A stretch of DNA of 64,000 nt from Diploscapter coronatus (taxonomy: Eukaryota; Nematoda; Chromadorea; Rhabditida; Rhabditidae): the NCBI GenBank assembly GCA_964036155.1, contig OZ038422.1:66053201-66117200 (forward strand), written 5' to 3'. The position numbers were made by a program, and so were the translations under genes. The number at the start of each line of letters is the position of its first letter. Position 1 is the first letter of the stretch. This document shows positions 14,245 to 26,024 of this stretch, piece after piece. The notes under the pieces were generated by a model. The model worked only from the letters and a program-made list of their open reading frames with translations, was not told the origin of the DNA and made no database searches.

Positions 14245-14574
14245 ATGGTGTTTATGAACAAGGTCGAGCTTATCATTCAGCATCATCCCCAATTATCTGA
14301 ACAGACTCCATCGATATCGATCTCTCTTCGACGAGGATCATTCGGAATATGCACATATGCACCCATATCAGGCCCTGTCTCACATTCTCTCAATGTGAAT
14401 TACCCTATTTTGGCACCTTCTCCACCGGCGCAGAGATTCATGTCACAGCACGCAGAAGTAGAAGCGAAAATCACGAATCTCCGCAAAGAGATTCTGGAAA
14501 TATTTATTTCGATTACAACCCAGGTATCAGTTGATTGTCGAATTCCGATAAAGAAGAGAGTGAGAATTGCATAA
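14245..14574 (+). CDS. possible small gene or exon of unknown function
   Basis: A 109-codon frame starts at 14245 and a second frame is also open across 14349-14534. A TATAAAGG sequence at 14141-14148 lies about 100 bp upstream, and the stretch is less AT-rich than its surroundings. The first-frame product contains APISGPVSHSL and a mildly helical acidic/basic segment. I recognise no domain. It could be a short gene, one exon of a longer gene ending at the CAG|GTATCAG-like donor near 14523, or chance. Confidence 0.25.
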   Translation: MVFMNKVELIIQHHPQLSEQTPSISISLRRGSFGICTYAPISGPVSHSLNVNYPILAPSPPAQRFMSQHAEVEAKITNLRKEILEIFISITTQVSVDCRIPIKKRVRIA

Positions 14575-14825
14575 CAGATTGCATATGCTTAATCTTGAAC
14601 CCAATAGATCTCGTGCATTATTACAATTTGATAAACAACTGAATGAGAAGAAGGAAAATTTTGCAAGCCAGGATTGTCTGAAGATTTCTTTAATTCGAAG
14701 AAAGAAACCAAAATCGAGATTGTTTGTTTTTAACCATAGGAAATGAATGAGCTCAGTAATAATAAGCGACTAAAGATAGAATTGATATGAGATTTTATCA
14801 GAATTTATAAAATAAGGCTATTTTA

Positions 14826-16256
14826 TTATCGTTCTTTCTTCGCGACAAGTTGATGTTTCGTTCTTCCACTTTGCACGATGTAGGTTTTATAGAAATAATT
14901 AATGAACTATAATTAAAAATTGAATTATTTTCTAGATTCCTTTAAGACTTACTAATGCCAAGAAGGTAATGTCCATGAAAGAAGCCATATTCAAAACATA
15001 TTTATCTATGTCAAATTTCACCTAAATAGAAATATAGTTAGATTATCTTTCAACATTTCTTTACCTGATAAATGTATAGCAGTACGTAAGAATGCGAGAG
15101 GATACAAAACCCAATTGAAAACTGCAGCAGCTGAATTGATGTCACGAGTTTGGCCAAAAATCCTGGTACTTGGATTTTAATCGAACGAATGAAGAAATAA
15201 CTAAAGAGTTGGATAAATATCACACACGAATGATTTGGCTAATTGATTCCTAATTCACCTATACATGAACGAATGCACGAATAAATTAATAAATATCCCA
15301 TATCGATTAAAAGCAGGCATACGAGGGTACGAAAACCACCCAAACAAGTGCGTGATGATGTGATGATACCTAAACGTTATTCTGCTTGAATTATTGGGCG
15401 ACTATTTGAAATGAAATTACCAGTGCAAAAAAATCAATGGTCGCTTTCGCAGTACCAAGAAAACTGTGTCAATCATTTCGAAGAGTTTTGAAACAACGAA
15501 CAACCAGGCCAAATAGCCACTTTCACCCCTTGTATAATCATACAAAAAACAGTATGAATCTGAAGAAAACGTAAATAGGTATTTTATTATAATAAAGTTC
15601 CTAACTAGCAATCGGTCAGTTATTAATAAACTATGAACCAAATAATGATTTTTCGGTCCATTGGATTTGTCACCGCAGTATCACCGTCACCGTCGGAATT
15701 TACCATCGGCAATTTTTTTTTAAATTTTTATTTCTCCTCCACTCCCATTCCCACGTTCTTTTATCATTATAGCCGACGACAGATCTAGGAGGTGATGGTG
15801 ACATTGCGATGGCAAACATAGGGGATCTGATCTTCCTACAGGAATAAATTACGAAAATGTACTTACTTACAACGCCATGTTTACGTATAGTATCGAACAA
15901 TTCTGGACCCAATTTGATTATGCCAACAATAGAGAATGTAGCCATCAGAAGGTTCCACATAGTCAAAGGAATGAGTAAAGCAAATGGTTCTCGATTTCTC
16001 ATAAAGAATTTCGTTCCGAAAATGACAATTATATAGATGAAAGATGCCTGAATTTAGCTCGGTTTCATCAATCAATAATCGTAGCGGTTAGCACCTGAAA
16101 TGCAAATATAAAATGGTCATCTATGAATTTCCTGGCTTCGGCTTCGGGAAAATTCTCTCCTCCATGAAGTAGCAATGATAAAAATCGACTTCCATCAAAT
16201 TTGACTTGATTCAATTGATCAAATAATGTGAATAATTCGTAGGTGCTATTCCTCAT
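14826..16256 (-). CDS. ELO-family very-long-chain fatty acid elongase (3-ketoacyl-CoA synthase)
   Basis: ELO proteins are multi-pass ER membrane enzymes that condense malonyl-CoA with acyl-CoA in fatty-acid elongation. Seven exons join cleanly: 16095-16256, 15867-16047, 15421-15559, 15259-15369, 15065-15200, 14953-15021 and 14826-14906, giving about 292 residues, normal for the family. Diagnostic features are VSKLFEMIDTVFLVLRKRPL, the catalytic histidine box HWYHH split by an intron after the Trp codon's first two bases, HSFMYSYYF-type sequence after it, and FINYFYKTYIVQSG near the C-terminus followed by a basic tail (KKER) that resembles an ER-retention signal. Start chosen at MRNSTYELF. The second intron (15560-15866) carries an imperfect inverted repeat. 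Which chain length it acts on cannot be told. Confidence 0.9.
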
Positions 16257-17954
16257 TAATATAATCCAATCTTGTTTCAATACCTGATAAAATGTTGATA
16301 AGATATATAATTTAAGACCCCTTTTATTGAAGAAATATTGTTTCAAGAAAAGGCAGCTACAAAATGCAGCTTCGATATTCAATTTTTATTTGAACCTTTC
16401 CGGTCCTCGAATATAGGAAAAAATGAGAAACTACTCAGACGAATATTTATCATACTTTCCTCAATTTGCAAAATCTCATTGAATATAAATGAGGATTTAT
16501 AGATCGACGTATCGAAGATGAACATTTTGAATATGAAATGAGTTTTTCAACGCATTACCGAGAGAAAGGGATTATAGAGGCTCGTGAATGATATTTTCGT
16601 TGTTAAACTACTAAGAAGGGCAACCATTTGCATATGTTATCAATTTTTCCAGCCAACTTTGTCTGGGAAACGATCGTTGCACCCGAAAATGTTTTGTGCG
16701 CAACGACATACACCCATTAAAAAGCGTTTCGTCATTTCGCGTTACGCCATTCCGCTATTACGTCATTTACAGGCTGCCTTTAGGGGAATGGATAGAGCTA
16801 GGGGATAGGACTAAGGTATGGGGTAGGGGTAGATCATTGATCATTGGTGTGGTAAGGTAGGATCAGAAATATCTAGATTTGTGTTGATTTGGGTTCGATT
16901 AAACAAGTTCTTTAATATAGAAATAGGTTATGATTATTTCATGTCAAACTTCGGAACTGCATTCCAGAATTAAAATAACTGATATGAAAATGTTTTGCTG
17001 AATATATCCCACAGTAATAGACAAAAGTTTTGTTGAACAATGCCATGGGCTCCACCGCGACTCTTGACTTTGCCCCGCTTCTCCTTCCCCCCCTATCGCC
17101 TTTCTTTCTCTAATTCCCATACTGTTTCATCGATGTTTAATTGCTCCACTAATTACCCTGTGTTTCCCGCCAAATTTCCGCTCTTCCCAATTTTCCTCGC
17201 TTCTTATTCGTCTCTTTATCTTCGTCATCTCTCCATCTAGCGATGCTCAATATGCAAGATTGTTGCGAAGGAAAGAGTTGAAGCCTTTCCCAAGTGATTT
17301 GAGGATACTCAACACACTACTAGTATACCTAGAGAGGCCAAGTGGTTTTCTTTTTTCAAAATAGGTTGAATTGGATAAGTTTGATATCAGTGTGATGGCC
17401 AAGGCCGTGACGAACTCAACATTTTGAGATTTTCAAAAACGATCCATCCTATCAAAAGTTATGATCATTTTTGTGCGGCAATTCGTTCCTGCAGCGGTCT
17501 TCCCGATTTTCCGACAGGGAAACTGCACTGTGTTTACACCAATTAACCTAATTAGGCATGAAATCCACTCAAAATGGTACTAATTGGTATTTGAGTGATA
17601 GTAAAATAGATTATTATCATTATCGGTCGATTCCCCCTTTTCTCACTTCGTATTCACGCGCATTGCGTTTAGCACTAACATTTTGCAGTCAACTTTGAAG
17701 CCCTTGCACACGGGTGCGCAACATGATTTTCGAAACTGCCAATGCCAATAGATTAAATTAGCTATGGTCTTTTCTTTTAGGATATGCCAAATAAGTACGC
17801 AGGACAATCTTTTTAACCAATTTCCTTTATTCCCATTAACATATCGACAATATATAAAGGTCGTTTCACTTACAATCAAGTACTTCAGCACTCTTTATAA
17901 AATAAACATAAAAATGCTCGATGAGTGAGTTTTAATCAAAACATCGTGAATTTA
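16257..17954. other. intergenic region with dispersed-repeat pieces
   Basis: No gene supported. About 17330-17470 (GCCAAGTGGTTTTC and TTTTCAAAAACGATCCATCCT) recurs in the same orientation at about 48828-48960. The stretch near 16680-16720 with TGTGCGCAACGACATACACC resembles sequence near 38270-38330. A minus-strand open frame at 17643-17891 has no family resemblance or splice support. Confidence 0.45.
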
Positions 17955-20900
17955 TTACAATCCCGGTGTGCTCTTCTCGAAGAATGACATCAGATCCAGT
18001 AGTGCTTCATTTCCTCCAAACGATTCGATCTCTTCGACGATTTCTTTTCGGAGTTGTGCCAACTTTTTCAGAGTGTAACTGAAGATTGAACAAGTTATAA
18101 CTTTGATAAACGTGATTTGCGGCGAAAAGTGGATGACGAATAGGGCAGAAGCAACGAGGAGTTTTTGTCTACTATATTTTTTCTAAACCAATTTTTCACT
18201 GTGCCCTTCTTCATTTGTCCTATATGTATTTGCTAATTGCCGATTTTACAAACTATTCCTTGAACTCACTCGAAAGATCCACGCCCCTGAATCGTCCCGA
18301 TGCACTCCTTCTTAACGTCAACATCACGTGTCTTCTGACGGAGAATGCCTAAAATCAATTTTGAAAATAAAAATGCATCAATACCAAAATGGTAAATTTA
18401 TCAGTAGACATATCCACGAAACTCCAGAAAGCAACTCTCCGCTATGAAGTTCCTTCCGAACAGAAAATTCAAGAAGGAAGTTATTAGAAACTTCTCTGCG
18501 AAAAGGAATTTCCAAGAGGAAGGCTTCAGTGAGTTTTATGGATGAGGACACGGTTTAAAAATAATTGAATATTTCACACATTTCATTTATCATATGGTAT
18601 CTAGCTATGGCATGAAAACTCACTCAAGACAGCATCATCTTTGCCTTGTTCGCCAGTGCGAATCGCATTAATAATAGGAAATGAGAATTTTCCTTCGGTC
18701 AAATCTTCGGCAAAGGTTTTTTGCTCAGCGACCATTTCGGATGTCAGATTCGTGTAATCGTTCCTAGCAATAATGACGAAAATTTGTCAATTTAATTAGT
18801 TTTACCAAATCTGGATGTAGAGCGCCATTTTCTTGACATGTTCTTCGAAATTAATGCTTGTCTTCGAGAAGAATTGCATGAATTTGACAAAAGACATCGC
18901 ATGTGCTCCAGTTTCTGAAATAATTCGTGAAAACCTGTTGATGATCATTATAGATAATAAATATTTCACCAAAAGAGCCACTTATTTTCATTTTAGCTTT
19001 GATAATCACCCAGAAATGCCCAATAAATCTGCTTTTCCCCGAGAATACTTACTTTCTTGCACCATCTTCTCATACTGCTCTTCAGTAGGACAGATTCCCT
19101 TCTCACGCCAGTAGAGCTCTTTGCCTTGGCCACGGTGGCCATCCATCACGAATTCTAGACCATTTTTGCGCTTTTAGGTGATATTTTCAACAAATTTACC
19201 AGCGAAGAATTTGACTGCCTCTGGGTTTCCGAGCTGGATCACCTTATCGAGGCAGAAGAAATAGATGTAGTTCGCAGCGTTAAGAGTGCGTGGGATTCCT
19301 GATATTGAATAATAATCGAGAATCTATTCACGAAAAGGGGATATCAGAGACTTTGAACATTTCAAAAATATTCAAATGTTCAAATTTATTTAGTCTTATG
19401 ATTTTCGATAAAATCGCTTAAAGCTCGTACAATGTTTTCGGCTGCGAGCACTTTTTTCCCACGAGTGAGCACTTTGTTACCAAGAGTGAGCACTTTGTTC
19501 CCAAAGATTTGCAGTGAGTACATTGTTACCAAGAGTGAGCACTTTGTTACCACAAGTGAGCACTTTGTTCCCAAAGAGTAGAATAAAGTGAGCACTTTGT
19601 TACCAAGAGTGAGCACTTTGTTACCAAGAGTGAGCACTTTGTTACCACAAGTGAGCACTTTGTTACCAAAAGCATTTTGATTAACAAAAAGGCTAGTAAA
19701 TTATGCCGAATCATTGTTTAACACTATACAGCATCGATATTACCGATATTTCAACCTTCTATTAGGTTATTTGAGCGAGTAGACGATGGTATTCATTTAT
19801 CAGCCATTCTATGGAAATCGCTAGAATGGCTTGGCACAGCCCGATATAGATTTTCCTGAAAATGGGTCCGAACAATGTAATCGAGGGTGGGGAATTCGAA
19901 AATCGAGGTCCCGGAGCTCGGATGCGCGTCGTTTACGCTGTAACGAAGGTTGTACTCGAAAATTCAAAAATCGTCCAGAAGCATCTAGGTAAGTCAAATT
20001 TGGTATCAAACGCTTTGTCTCGATGAGATAAACAACTTTCGTTCCAGAACTTATCTTAGAATGTGTACACATAAGAAGATATGAATTTTTGAAAATTACT
20101 ATCCAAACAGCACTTCGCAATAATTGGCCATCGCGCTTCAAAATTCTTATTGTATTCTTTGATAATGTCGAAATAAATACCTGTCGAATAAACAAACAAC
20201 CATCCATTTGGTCAAGAAATCATCGAGTTTTAGATTTGCGAACTTTTTCGCTACAAAACGTTATGCTGACTTTAGCCATTATACTTCAAAATAGTTTGTA
20301 CCCGATATGATAATGAAACCCCATCTAACAATTGAACGAAGACCCTATATAACTGGTTAAATTTTACCCAATTTACTTTTTGAGTAACTTCCTTATTTTT
20401 GGACCAAATGGATGGTTGTTTGTTTATTCGACAGGTATTTATTTCGACATTATCAAAGAATACAATAAGAATTTTGAAGCGCGATGGCCAATTATTGCGA
20501 AGTGCTGTTTGGACAGTAATTTTCAAAAATTCATATCTTCCTATGTGTACACATTCTAAGATAAGTTCTGGAACGAAAGTTGTTTATCTCATCGAGACAA
20601 AGCGTTTGATACCAAATTTGACTTACCTAGATGCTTCTGGACGATTTTTGAATTTTCGAGTACAACCTTCGTTACAGCGTAAACGACGCGCATCCGAGCT
20701 CCGGGACCTCGATTTTCGAATTCCCCACCCTCGATTACATTACTAGGGATCATTTTCAGGAAAATAATTTTGGAGCTGTGTCAAGCAATTCTATCGATTT
20801 TCATAGAATGGCTAATAGTGGACGCCGTTGTCTACTCATCCGAATATCGTGATAAAAGTTCTAAATATTGATAACATCGATGCTGTATAGTGTTAAACAA

Positions 20901-21721
20901 TGATTTGACATAATTTACTAGCCTTTTTGTCGATCAAAACGTTTTTGGGAACAAAGTACTCACTTGTGGTAACAAAGTGCTCACTTTTGGTAACAAAGTG
21001 CTCACTCTTGGTAACAAAGTGCTCACTCGTGGGAACAAAATGCTCACTTTTATTCTACTCTTTGGTAACAAAGTGCTCACTCTTGGTAACAAAGTGCTCA
21101 TTATTTTCTTTGGTAACAAAGTGCTCACTCGTGGGAAAAAAGTGCTCGCAGCCAATGTTTTCATTTATGCTTTGAAAATATCCAATTAGCGGTAATTTGC
21201 GCTTACCATAGATGGTATGAGCAGTCTGAGCACCATTTCTTAGCTCAGAGCTGTCTTCGATGTCATCGATGAGCAGAATCGCGTGATGCATCATGTCGAA
21301 GATTTCTAAATTCGAAAACATCGTGATCGCTTGCAATGCAATCTAATTGGGGGATTCCTTGCTTTCGCTTTAACATATCACTCACCAATAATCTCTTTGA
21401 GCACATTCTCCTCGACTTTCATCCATTTGTTATATGCGTTGATGAACAACACTGGGAACTGAGTTTTTAAGATTAATTTTGGACTAAGTTTTAATTGGTT
21501 AACCTGCTTTCCAGGATTAGCCTTGATATAATGGAATGGCTCCAGAAGATATTCCTCTTTTTCAGTTGACTTGACCGAAATCTTCTTGGCATCTTCGACT
21601 TGCATCTTGACATCCGCGCCATCTGAATTTATAGCTATCATCAATTTTCGGTCAAACAGTTTGAAGCTTTAGATTTTTTACCAAGCACTCTAGTTTCAAG
21701 ATACAATTTTTCTCGATTCAT
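17955..21721 (-). CDS. geranylgeranyl diphosphate synthase (trans-polyprenyl synthase, GGPS1 family)
   Basis: Condenses IPP with allylic diphosphates to make C20 GGPP for protein prenylation and long isoprenoids. Exons run [15 protein letters not shown] (near 21530), a [12 protein letters not shown] exon, an exon with the first aspartate-rich motif [17 protein letters not shown] (21206-21308), [20 protein letters not shown] (near 19300), [13 protein letters not shown], the second aspartate region, [34 protein letters not shown], and the C-terminal [12 protein letters not shown] with stop at 17955-17957. The first DDxxD is intact. The second, normally QIRDDYxNL in GGPS1, reads QIWNDYTNL across the exon junction near 18770. 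Start set at 21721 (MNREKLYL) because that frame joins cleanly; an upstream exon from ATG at 21832 (MPPLPANII) is possible but did not join in phase. One intron, about 1.9 kb, houses a transposon. Confidence 0.88.
19450..19672. repeat. minisatellite in left foldback arm (unit about 20-21 bp)
   Basis: About nine to ten tandem copies of a unit containing AGTGAGCACTTTGTTAC, with a few diverged or spaced units (GATTTGCAGTGAGTACATTG near 19508). The orientation is the reverse of the right-arm array. Confidence 0.85.
20945..21145. repeat. minisatellite in right foldback arm (unit about 20-21 bp)
   Basis: About eight to ten tandem copies of a unit containing GTAACAAAGTGCTCACT, with spacers such as TTTTATTCTACTCTTTG. 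It mirrors the left array. Copy number and spacer positions differ slightly between arms, suggesting unit-level turnover after insertion. Confidence 0.85.
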
Positions 21722-21832
21722 TTTAATAGCACTGATAATTATCGTAAGAAGTGAAATGATTCAAATTTCTGACTTACTGATGGTAAGATCGTTCGCATTG
21801 GCGATGATGATATTAGCAGGCAGAGGAGGCAT

Positions 21833-22524
21833 GGTTTCAACGGATCTGGAGATAACCGAATTGATAAAGGTGAAAATTCCCATTACTTTTATAGTCCCCA
21901 ATGTCACAGTTAATTAATTAATCTTTCTATTTTACTGTTAATGACTAAAAATTCTCTGTCTAGAATCCGTTGGTTTTTCATGTCATTTTTGTTTTTTTTT
22001 TCTTATCAAATTTTTCGGTATTTTCAGTTTCAATCTCAAATAGACTTGAAATTGAGAGATTATCGAAACAAATTCACATTTTCGCAAACTCAGGCGACCT
22101 TCTTGAACACCGACAGTTTCCGTTCAACCTGTTTCCTTCTTTCTGAATATCTCATCAATCATTTACAATTTGAGTGAACGATGATGATCTCTTGAAATAA
22201 CGCAGTGCAAACAACAAGGAAAATGTCACAAATAAGATCTGATCAGAAAAGCACTGCATCTTGTAACTTTGAGCTGTAAATATAATATAAATGGGTTGAA
22301 TATTATATAATCCATCTTCAATTTTTCAAAACTTGGGCACTATTTCAAAATTAAATTTTTTAAAATTTGTATCAGAGATGTTTTAGATCAGTTTTTCGAA
22401 GAAAATCACATTCCTGGTTGGAGAGAAGTTCAGTCTTTCATCAAATTCCACGACATTTCTCTTTTTCTAAATGGACCCACAATAATTTTATATTTATTCA
22501 TCAAAAACATTCAGCAATAATTAA
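21833..22524. other. intergenic region between the two prenyltransferase genes
   Basis: AT-rich, no gene supported. Plus-strand open frames at 21941 and 22367 have no resemblance to known proteins; the second overlaps the 3' end of the cis-prenyltransferase gene on the other strand. Confidence 0.5.
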
Positions 22525-24883
22525 CTATTCGATCAGGTCTGTCTGTCGCTCCTTCTCCTCGTCCATCCATTCAAGAAATTCTTTCAGATCTTCGAGCATT
22601 TTCGAATCGTAGGATTTGCATGCTAGCACTCCAGTAATTCTCTAAAATCATCATTATTCATAACTCTTTGGATTTTCAGGCTTTCACGTCAATTTTAGCA
22701 ATATTCATTTGGTAAGAGAGGATGGCTTTGCATAAATTGACAAAGTTGAACTCGGGCCACAGATCTTCATCAAAGTAGACGTGGCAACTTGAACACTGAA
22801 AATTCTATTGATCAGTATTTTGGTGAATAGAGTAGGATTGAAAATGAAGAGTATGGCTTATTTTATTTAATATCTGCTAGAATGAGCATAATCGTTTTCA
22901 AGGTGAGAAAGGTAATTTGGAAAGTTCATATCATCAAGATATCAGACATATTGAAATAGCGTAGGAAAACTTTCTCAGGCCAAGCGAGTCTTCACATAGT
23001 CCCATGCTATTTCGACATTCTATGGTGTCAGCAGGCCTCAAAATGATCGTGTAAAAATCCAAGTTTCATTTTTTATTCCTATTTTTAATTTTTCCTATTT
23101 CCAAACTGGAGTTACCTGCCAAAGTAAGAAGTCGCTCAATCTTAGTTCCCCACTCGTTCGAACTAACAGGTCGGGTTCACTTCCTGCTGTATCCAAACAT
23201 CTCGATATAAGCCGCTCATCAATTTGATTCTTTTGTATAAGCCCCTGCAAATTTCAAATTAAAAACCATTTTTAGCTTGATTTGCGGAAGTGAAGCCCAT
23301 TGCTATTTTTATTGGATAAGAATGTTATCAGTGGTGAGAATCTATCAAAGATCCGGCATTTTTCGTCATGAAGTTATTAGGCAATGTCTAATTTTATCAT
23401 AACTTTGGCTTTTTACCTTCTCTATCCCTTTCCTGATCCATTCGAAGGCCCTATTCATATCATCCTGTGCCGTATATGCGAAACAGAAATTGACTTGACC
23501 TCTGATGGTTAAAAAGTTGAGTAGTAGATTTCATAGTGGTAATTGTACTTCGTATAGTGCTTTGTCATCCTTTGCAGGCGACCGATCAATTCACGTAAAT
23601 TCGGAGAGAGCATTGCCATGTTTCCATAAACGCGATATCGAATTTGCGTTGTTTCCATTCTTTCCCTGAAAACCGATATTTTTTTATCTTTGATTCAGCC
23701 ATTAATAAAATTTGTATAATGTAATAAAATCGGAAAATCAATGTGTGTAAGAGCAAAGCTTAGGGTTATAATGAGCTAGACTATTGTACGAGTTTTACTA
23801 TTTTTCTTCGACTCTGATAATGAAAATCGATTTTAATGCATACTTTTGCTTGACCAATTTAGTGAGTATTTTCTCTGTAAGTTGCATTAATCCATTCACT
23901 TCTTCGCTACTTCGCTTGAAATTTTCTATGCTAAACGAATAGAGAGTGACTTCCTTTATTCCCATCTCATGACACCAACCAAGTATCTAAAGTCAATGAA
24001 TTATTGAAAATTTCGGAAAGTAAAGTTAACAGAGACTGTCGAATATGCAATGTTGTGAAATGTGAAATAGTGTGAAAAATATGGACTATTCGGCAACCTG
24101 GAAAGGTAGTAAAGTAATTGATCTGCGAAATAGTATAGGAAAGGGTTCTCTAGCCAAACCTACTCTCCCCTAACTCTATACTGTTTCGTTGGTAGCTACT
24201 CTACTGCTTTTCCAAATCATTGTCACTCCTTTAATTTTCGGAGGACAGCAAATAGACCTTGAACATTTGTTCGCATCCCTTCTCATGACCTCGTTGAATG
24301 TTTTCAAGATCCGTCTTCCTAGCGAACCTTCTGTTGCCGTCCATGATGAAAGCAATGTGGTGGGGAGTCTAGATTTATTTACGATGAAGAAGGTGATGAA
24401 ATGGTTTCAAAATTGAATTGCAGGCTAGCACACATTCGCAAAAGCATTACATGAGCACCAGTTATGATGAATTTTAATTCATATTTGAAGTTGAGTAGTA
24501 TTCATGCTTGAATTTATCTACTCAACTCTACAGGCTGTAGCAAATTTTGGCCAAATATTGTCATCGTAGAGATCGTCGTTCTGATGAAGGTGAATAGGAA
24601 AATAAAATGGAACTTTTCCAGAACATTTCCGATTTCTCAATGTCTCACAATCAGTTTTTATCCATGCAAAATTTCACTTTAATACATTACATAGGTGGAA
24701 CGTTTGATTTTCCTTTCTTTCAAAGGGTAAAATCGAGCCAAACTTTGGCACACTCTGTAGAAGGAGTCCAATAATTTCGAAATAACAAACCTGACCACTG
24801 GTGATTATTTTCTGTAGAGGAATATGCCACCATTCAGATCCTTTCCTAATTTCAGTTGGATCAGTAAATAATTCGTCAAGCAT
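22525..24883 (-). CDS. dehydrodolichyl diphosphate synthase catalytic subunit (cis-prenyltransferase, DHDDS family)
   Basis: Elongates FPP or GGPP with IPP in the cis configuration to make dolichol precursors on the ER for N-glycosylation. Exons in order: [19 protein letters not shown] (ATG at 24883), [18 protein letters not shown] with the catalytic Asp of the [11 protein letters not shown] motif (near 24340), [20 protein letters not shown] and [14 protein letters not shown] (near 23960), [12 protein letters not shown] (near 23620), [13 protein letters not shown] (near 23480), [20 protein letters not shown] (near 23150), [18 protein letters not shown] (near 22770) and a C-terminal exon ending [12 protein letters not shown] with stop at 22525-22527. 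All junctions join in phase. It lies about 800 bp upstream of the GGPPS gene on the same strand. Start is the first in-frame ATG before an ordinary donor; length (roughly 300 residues) fits. Confidence 0.9.
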
Positions 24884-25312
24884 AGTGCTGGAATGAATGA
24901 CAACTTTAACAGTCGATGGAAAATTTATTTTGAATATTTATGGAATTGGAATTTTAAAAAATGGTCAACCTGCATCCAGATTTTCTTTGCTGGTGAACTT
25001 GTGGGAAACCTATTCTTCTATTCTCTCAATTTTTATCACAGAGGGCTTGCATTCGAAATAATCCTGTCTGGACATGATTTTCAACTTATGCAAAATTTCA
25101 TTGTTTTATTGATATTTGATCACTAATATCATTCCGAATAAAATAATTCGACTTTTTAAACCAAATTCGAGATCGAGAAAAATTATTTTTCAAATCGTTT
25201 TCTCAAGCAGACACTAAAATTTGGTGATCGTGCAATAATTCCTCAAGCTTTATCTGTACTTGGCAACTTTGTGAACCAATAGGCAGAACCTGAGTAAATA
25301 ATGAAAGTGTGT

Positions 25313-25567
25313 TTATTCATTTTTTAATGATTTTGCCTCAAGTTGGTTGTATAGATTTGCAATGAATAAGAACAGCTCTTTTCGAGCCAACCCTTCCTCA
25401 AGACACCGTCGATCTCCTATTGAAAATGGGTCCGTAGCGTTATTCACCAAAAATTTTAATGAATAGCATTCGCCTTTCCACTTTCGGGAGAATAGTAAAT
25501 TTCCTAAGCTTCTCCAACTATTGGCATTTTGACGCTGTACTAATCCAAGTTCTGAGTGACGCCACAC
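25313..25567 (-). pseudogene. cytochrome P450 C-terminal fragment (haem-binding loop)
   Basis: The frame encodes PFSIGDRRCLEEGLARKELF followed by LFIANLYNQLE. This matches the P450 cysteine loop FSxGxRxCxGxxLAR, as in nematode CYP2-like enzymes. The Gly normally two residues after the haem Cys is Glu (CLEEG instead of CLGEG). No I-helix, ExxR or PERF exon was found in the neighbouring 400 bp or within the DHDDS gene. I read it as a relic of a P450 gene or one stray exon. Confidence 0.7.
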
Positions 25568-26024
25568 AACATATATATTTTTAGATGATCATCACATAAA
25601 GGAAATTATATAATAATTCGATTATTAAACGATACATCAATTTACCAGAAAGAAATCATTAATATATGACATTATATCACATTTTCAGCTTTGTCTTTTA
25701 TAAATCGTTCCCTCATGATATACCAAAAATATCTAAATTTGCAAAATATTCTCATAAACGTTTAATATTTTTATTTGAAATGGGAAAGTAAATTTATAAA
25801 AAAAAATATATATATAAAATTTTATGCGAAATTTACTTCCTGACGGCAGTTTCTAAACTACGGCATGCTTTTTACTAAAATCCAGCAATTCTTTCTACGA
25901 TATTATTGATTTTCCAGCATTTAATTGCATTAAGTCTTTATTAGTGGTTATAAAAATAAGTTTAAATCCGCAAATATACATAGTACAGAACCATTTTCTA
26001 TATAAAATTCATAAATATAAAAAT
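25568..26024. other. AT-rich intergenic region 3' of DUF288 copy C
   Basis: Very AT-rich, with a run of TA dinucleotides near 25805-25820. No coding signal on either strand. Confidence 0.5.

Larger units (their letters stand above)
19440..21153. mobile_element. foldback (long-TIR) DNA transposon, non-autonomous, in a GGPPS intron
   Basis: 1714 bp with inverted arms of roughly 750 bp each and a non-palindromic centre of about 190 bp (about 20215-20400). Termini are GGCTGCGAGCACTTTT at the left and its exact reverse complement at the right. A perfect 9-bp target duplication, AATGTTTTC, flanks it (19431-19439 and 21154-21162). The outer part of each arm is a tandem array of a 20-21 bp unit. Long arms built of short tandem repeats with a 9-bp duplication fit foldback or Mutator-like elements (inference). 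Frames of about 115-128 codons in the arms mirror each other and are not taken as genes. Pieces of the arm sequence (TCATATC plus TGTACACATTCTA) recur near 40885 and 62995. Confidence 0.85.

Noticed and set aside
17643..17891. 82-codon minus-strand frame between GGPPS and elongase
   Set aside because: No family resemblance, no splice or polyadenylation context, composition like intergenic DNA.
19821..20746. Open frames of 115-128 codons on both strands ([11 protein letters not shown]...)
   Set aside because: They are mirror images produced by the foldback arms, with no domain and no initiation context.
19450..21145. Regularly spaced 20-21 bp repeats resembling a CRISPR array
   Set aside because: Units are tandem with almost no unique spacers, mirrored in two arms of a transposon, in a eukaryotic intron.
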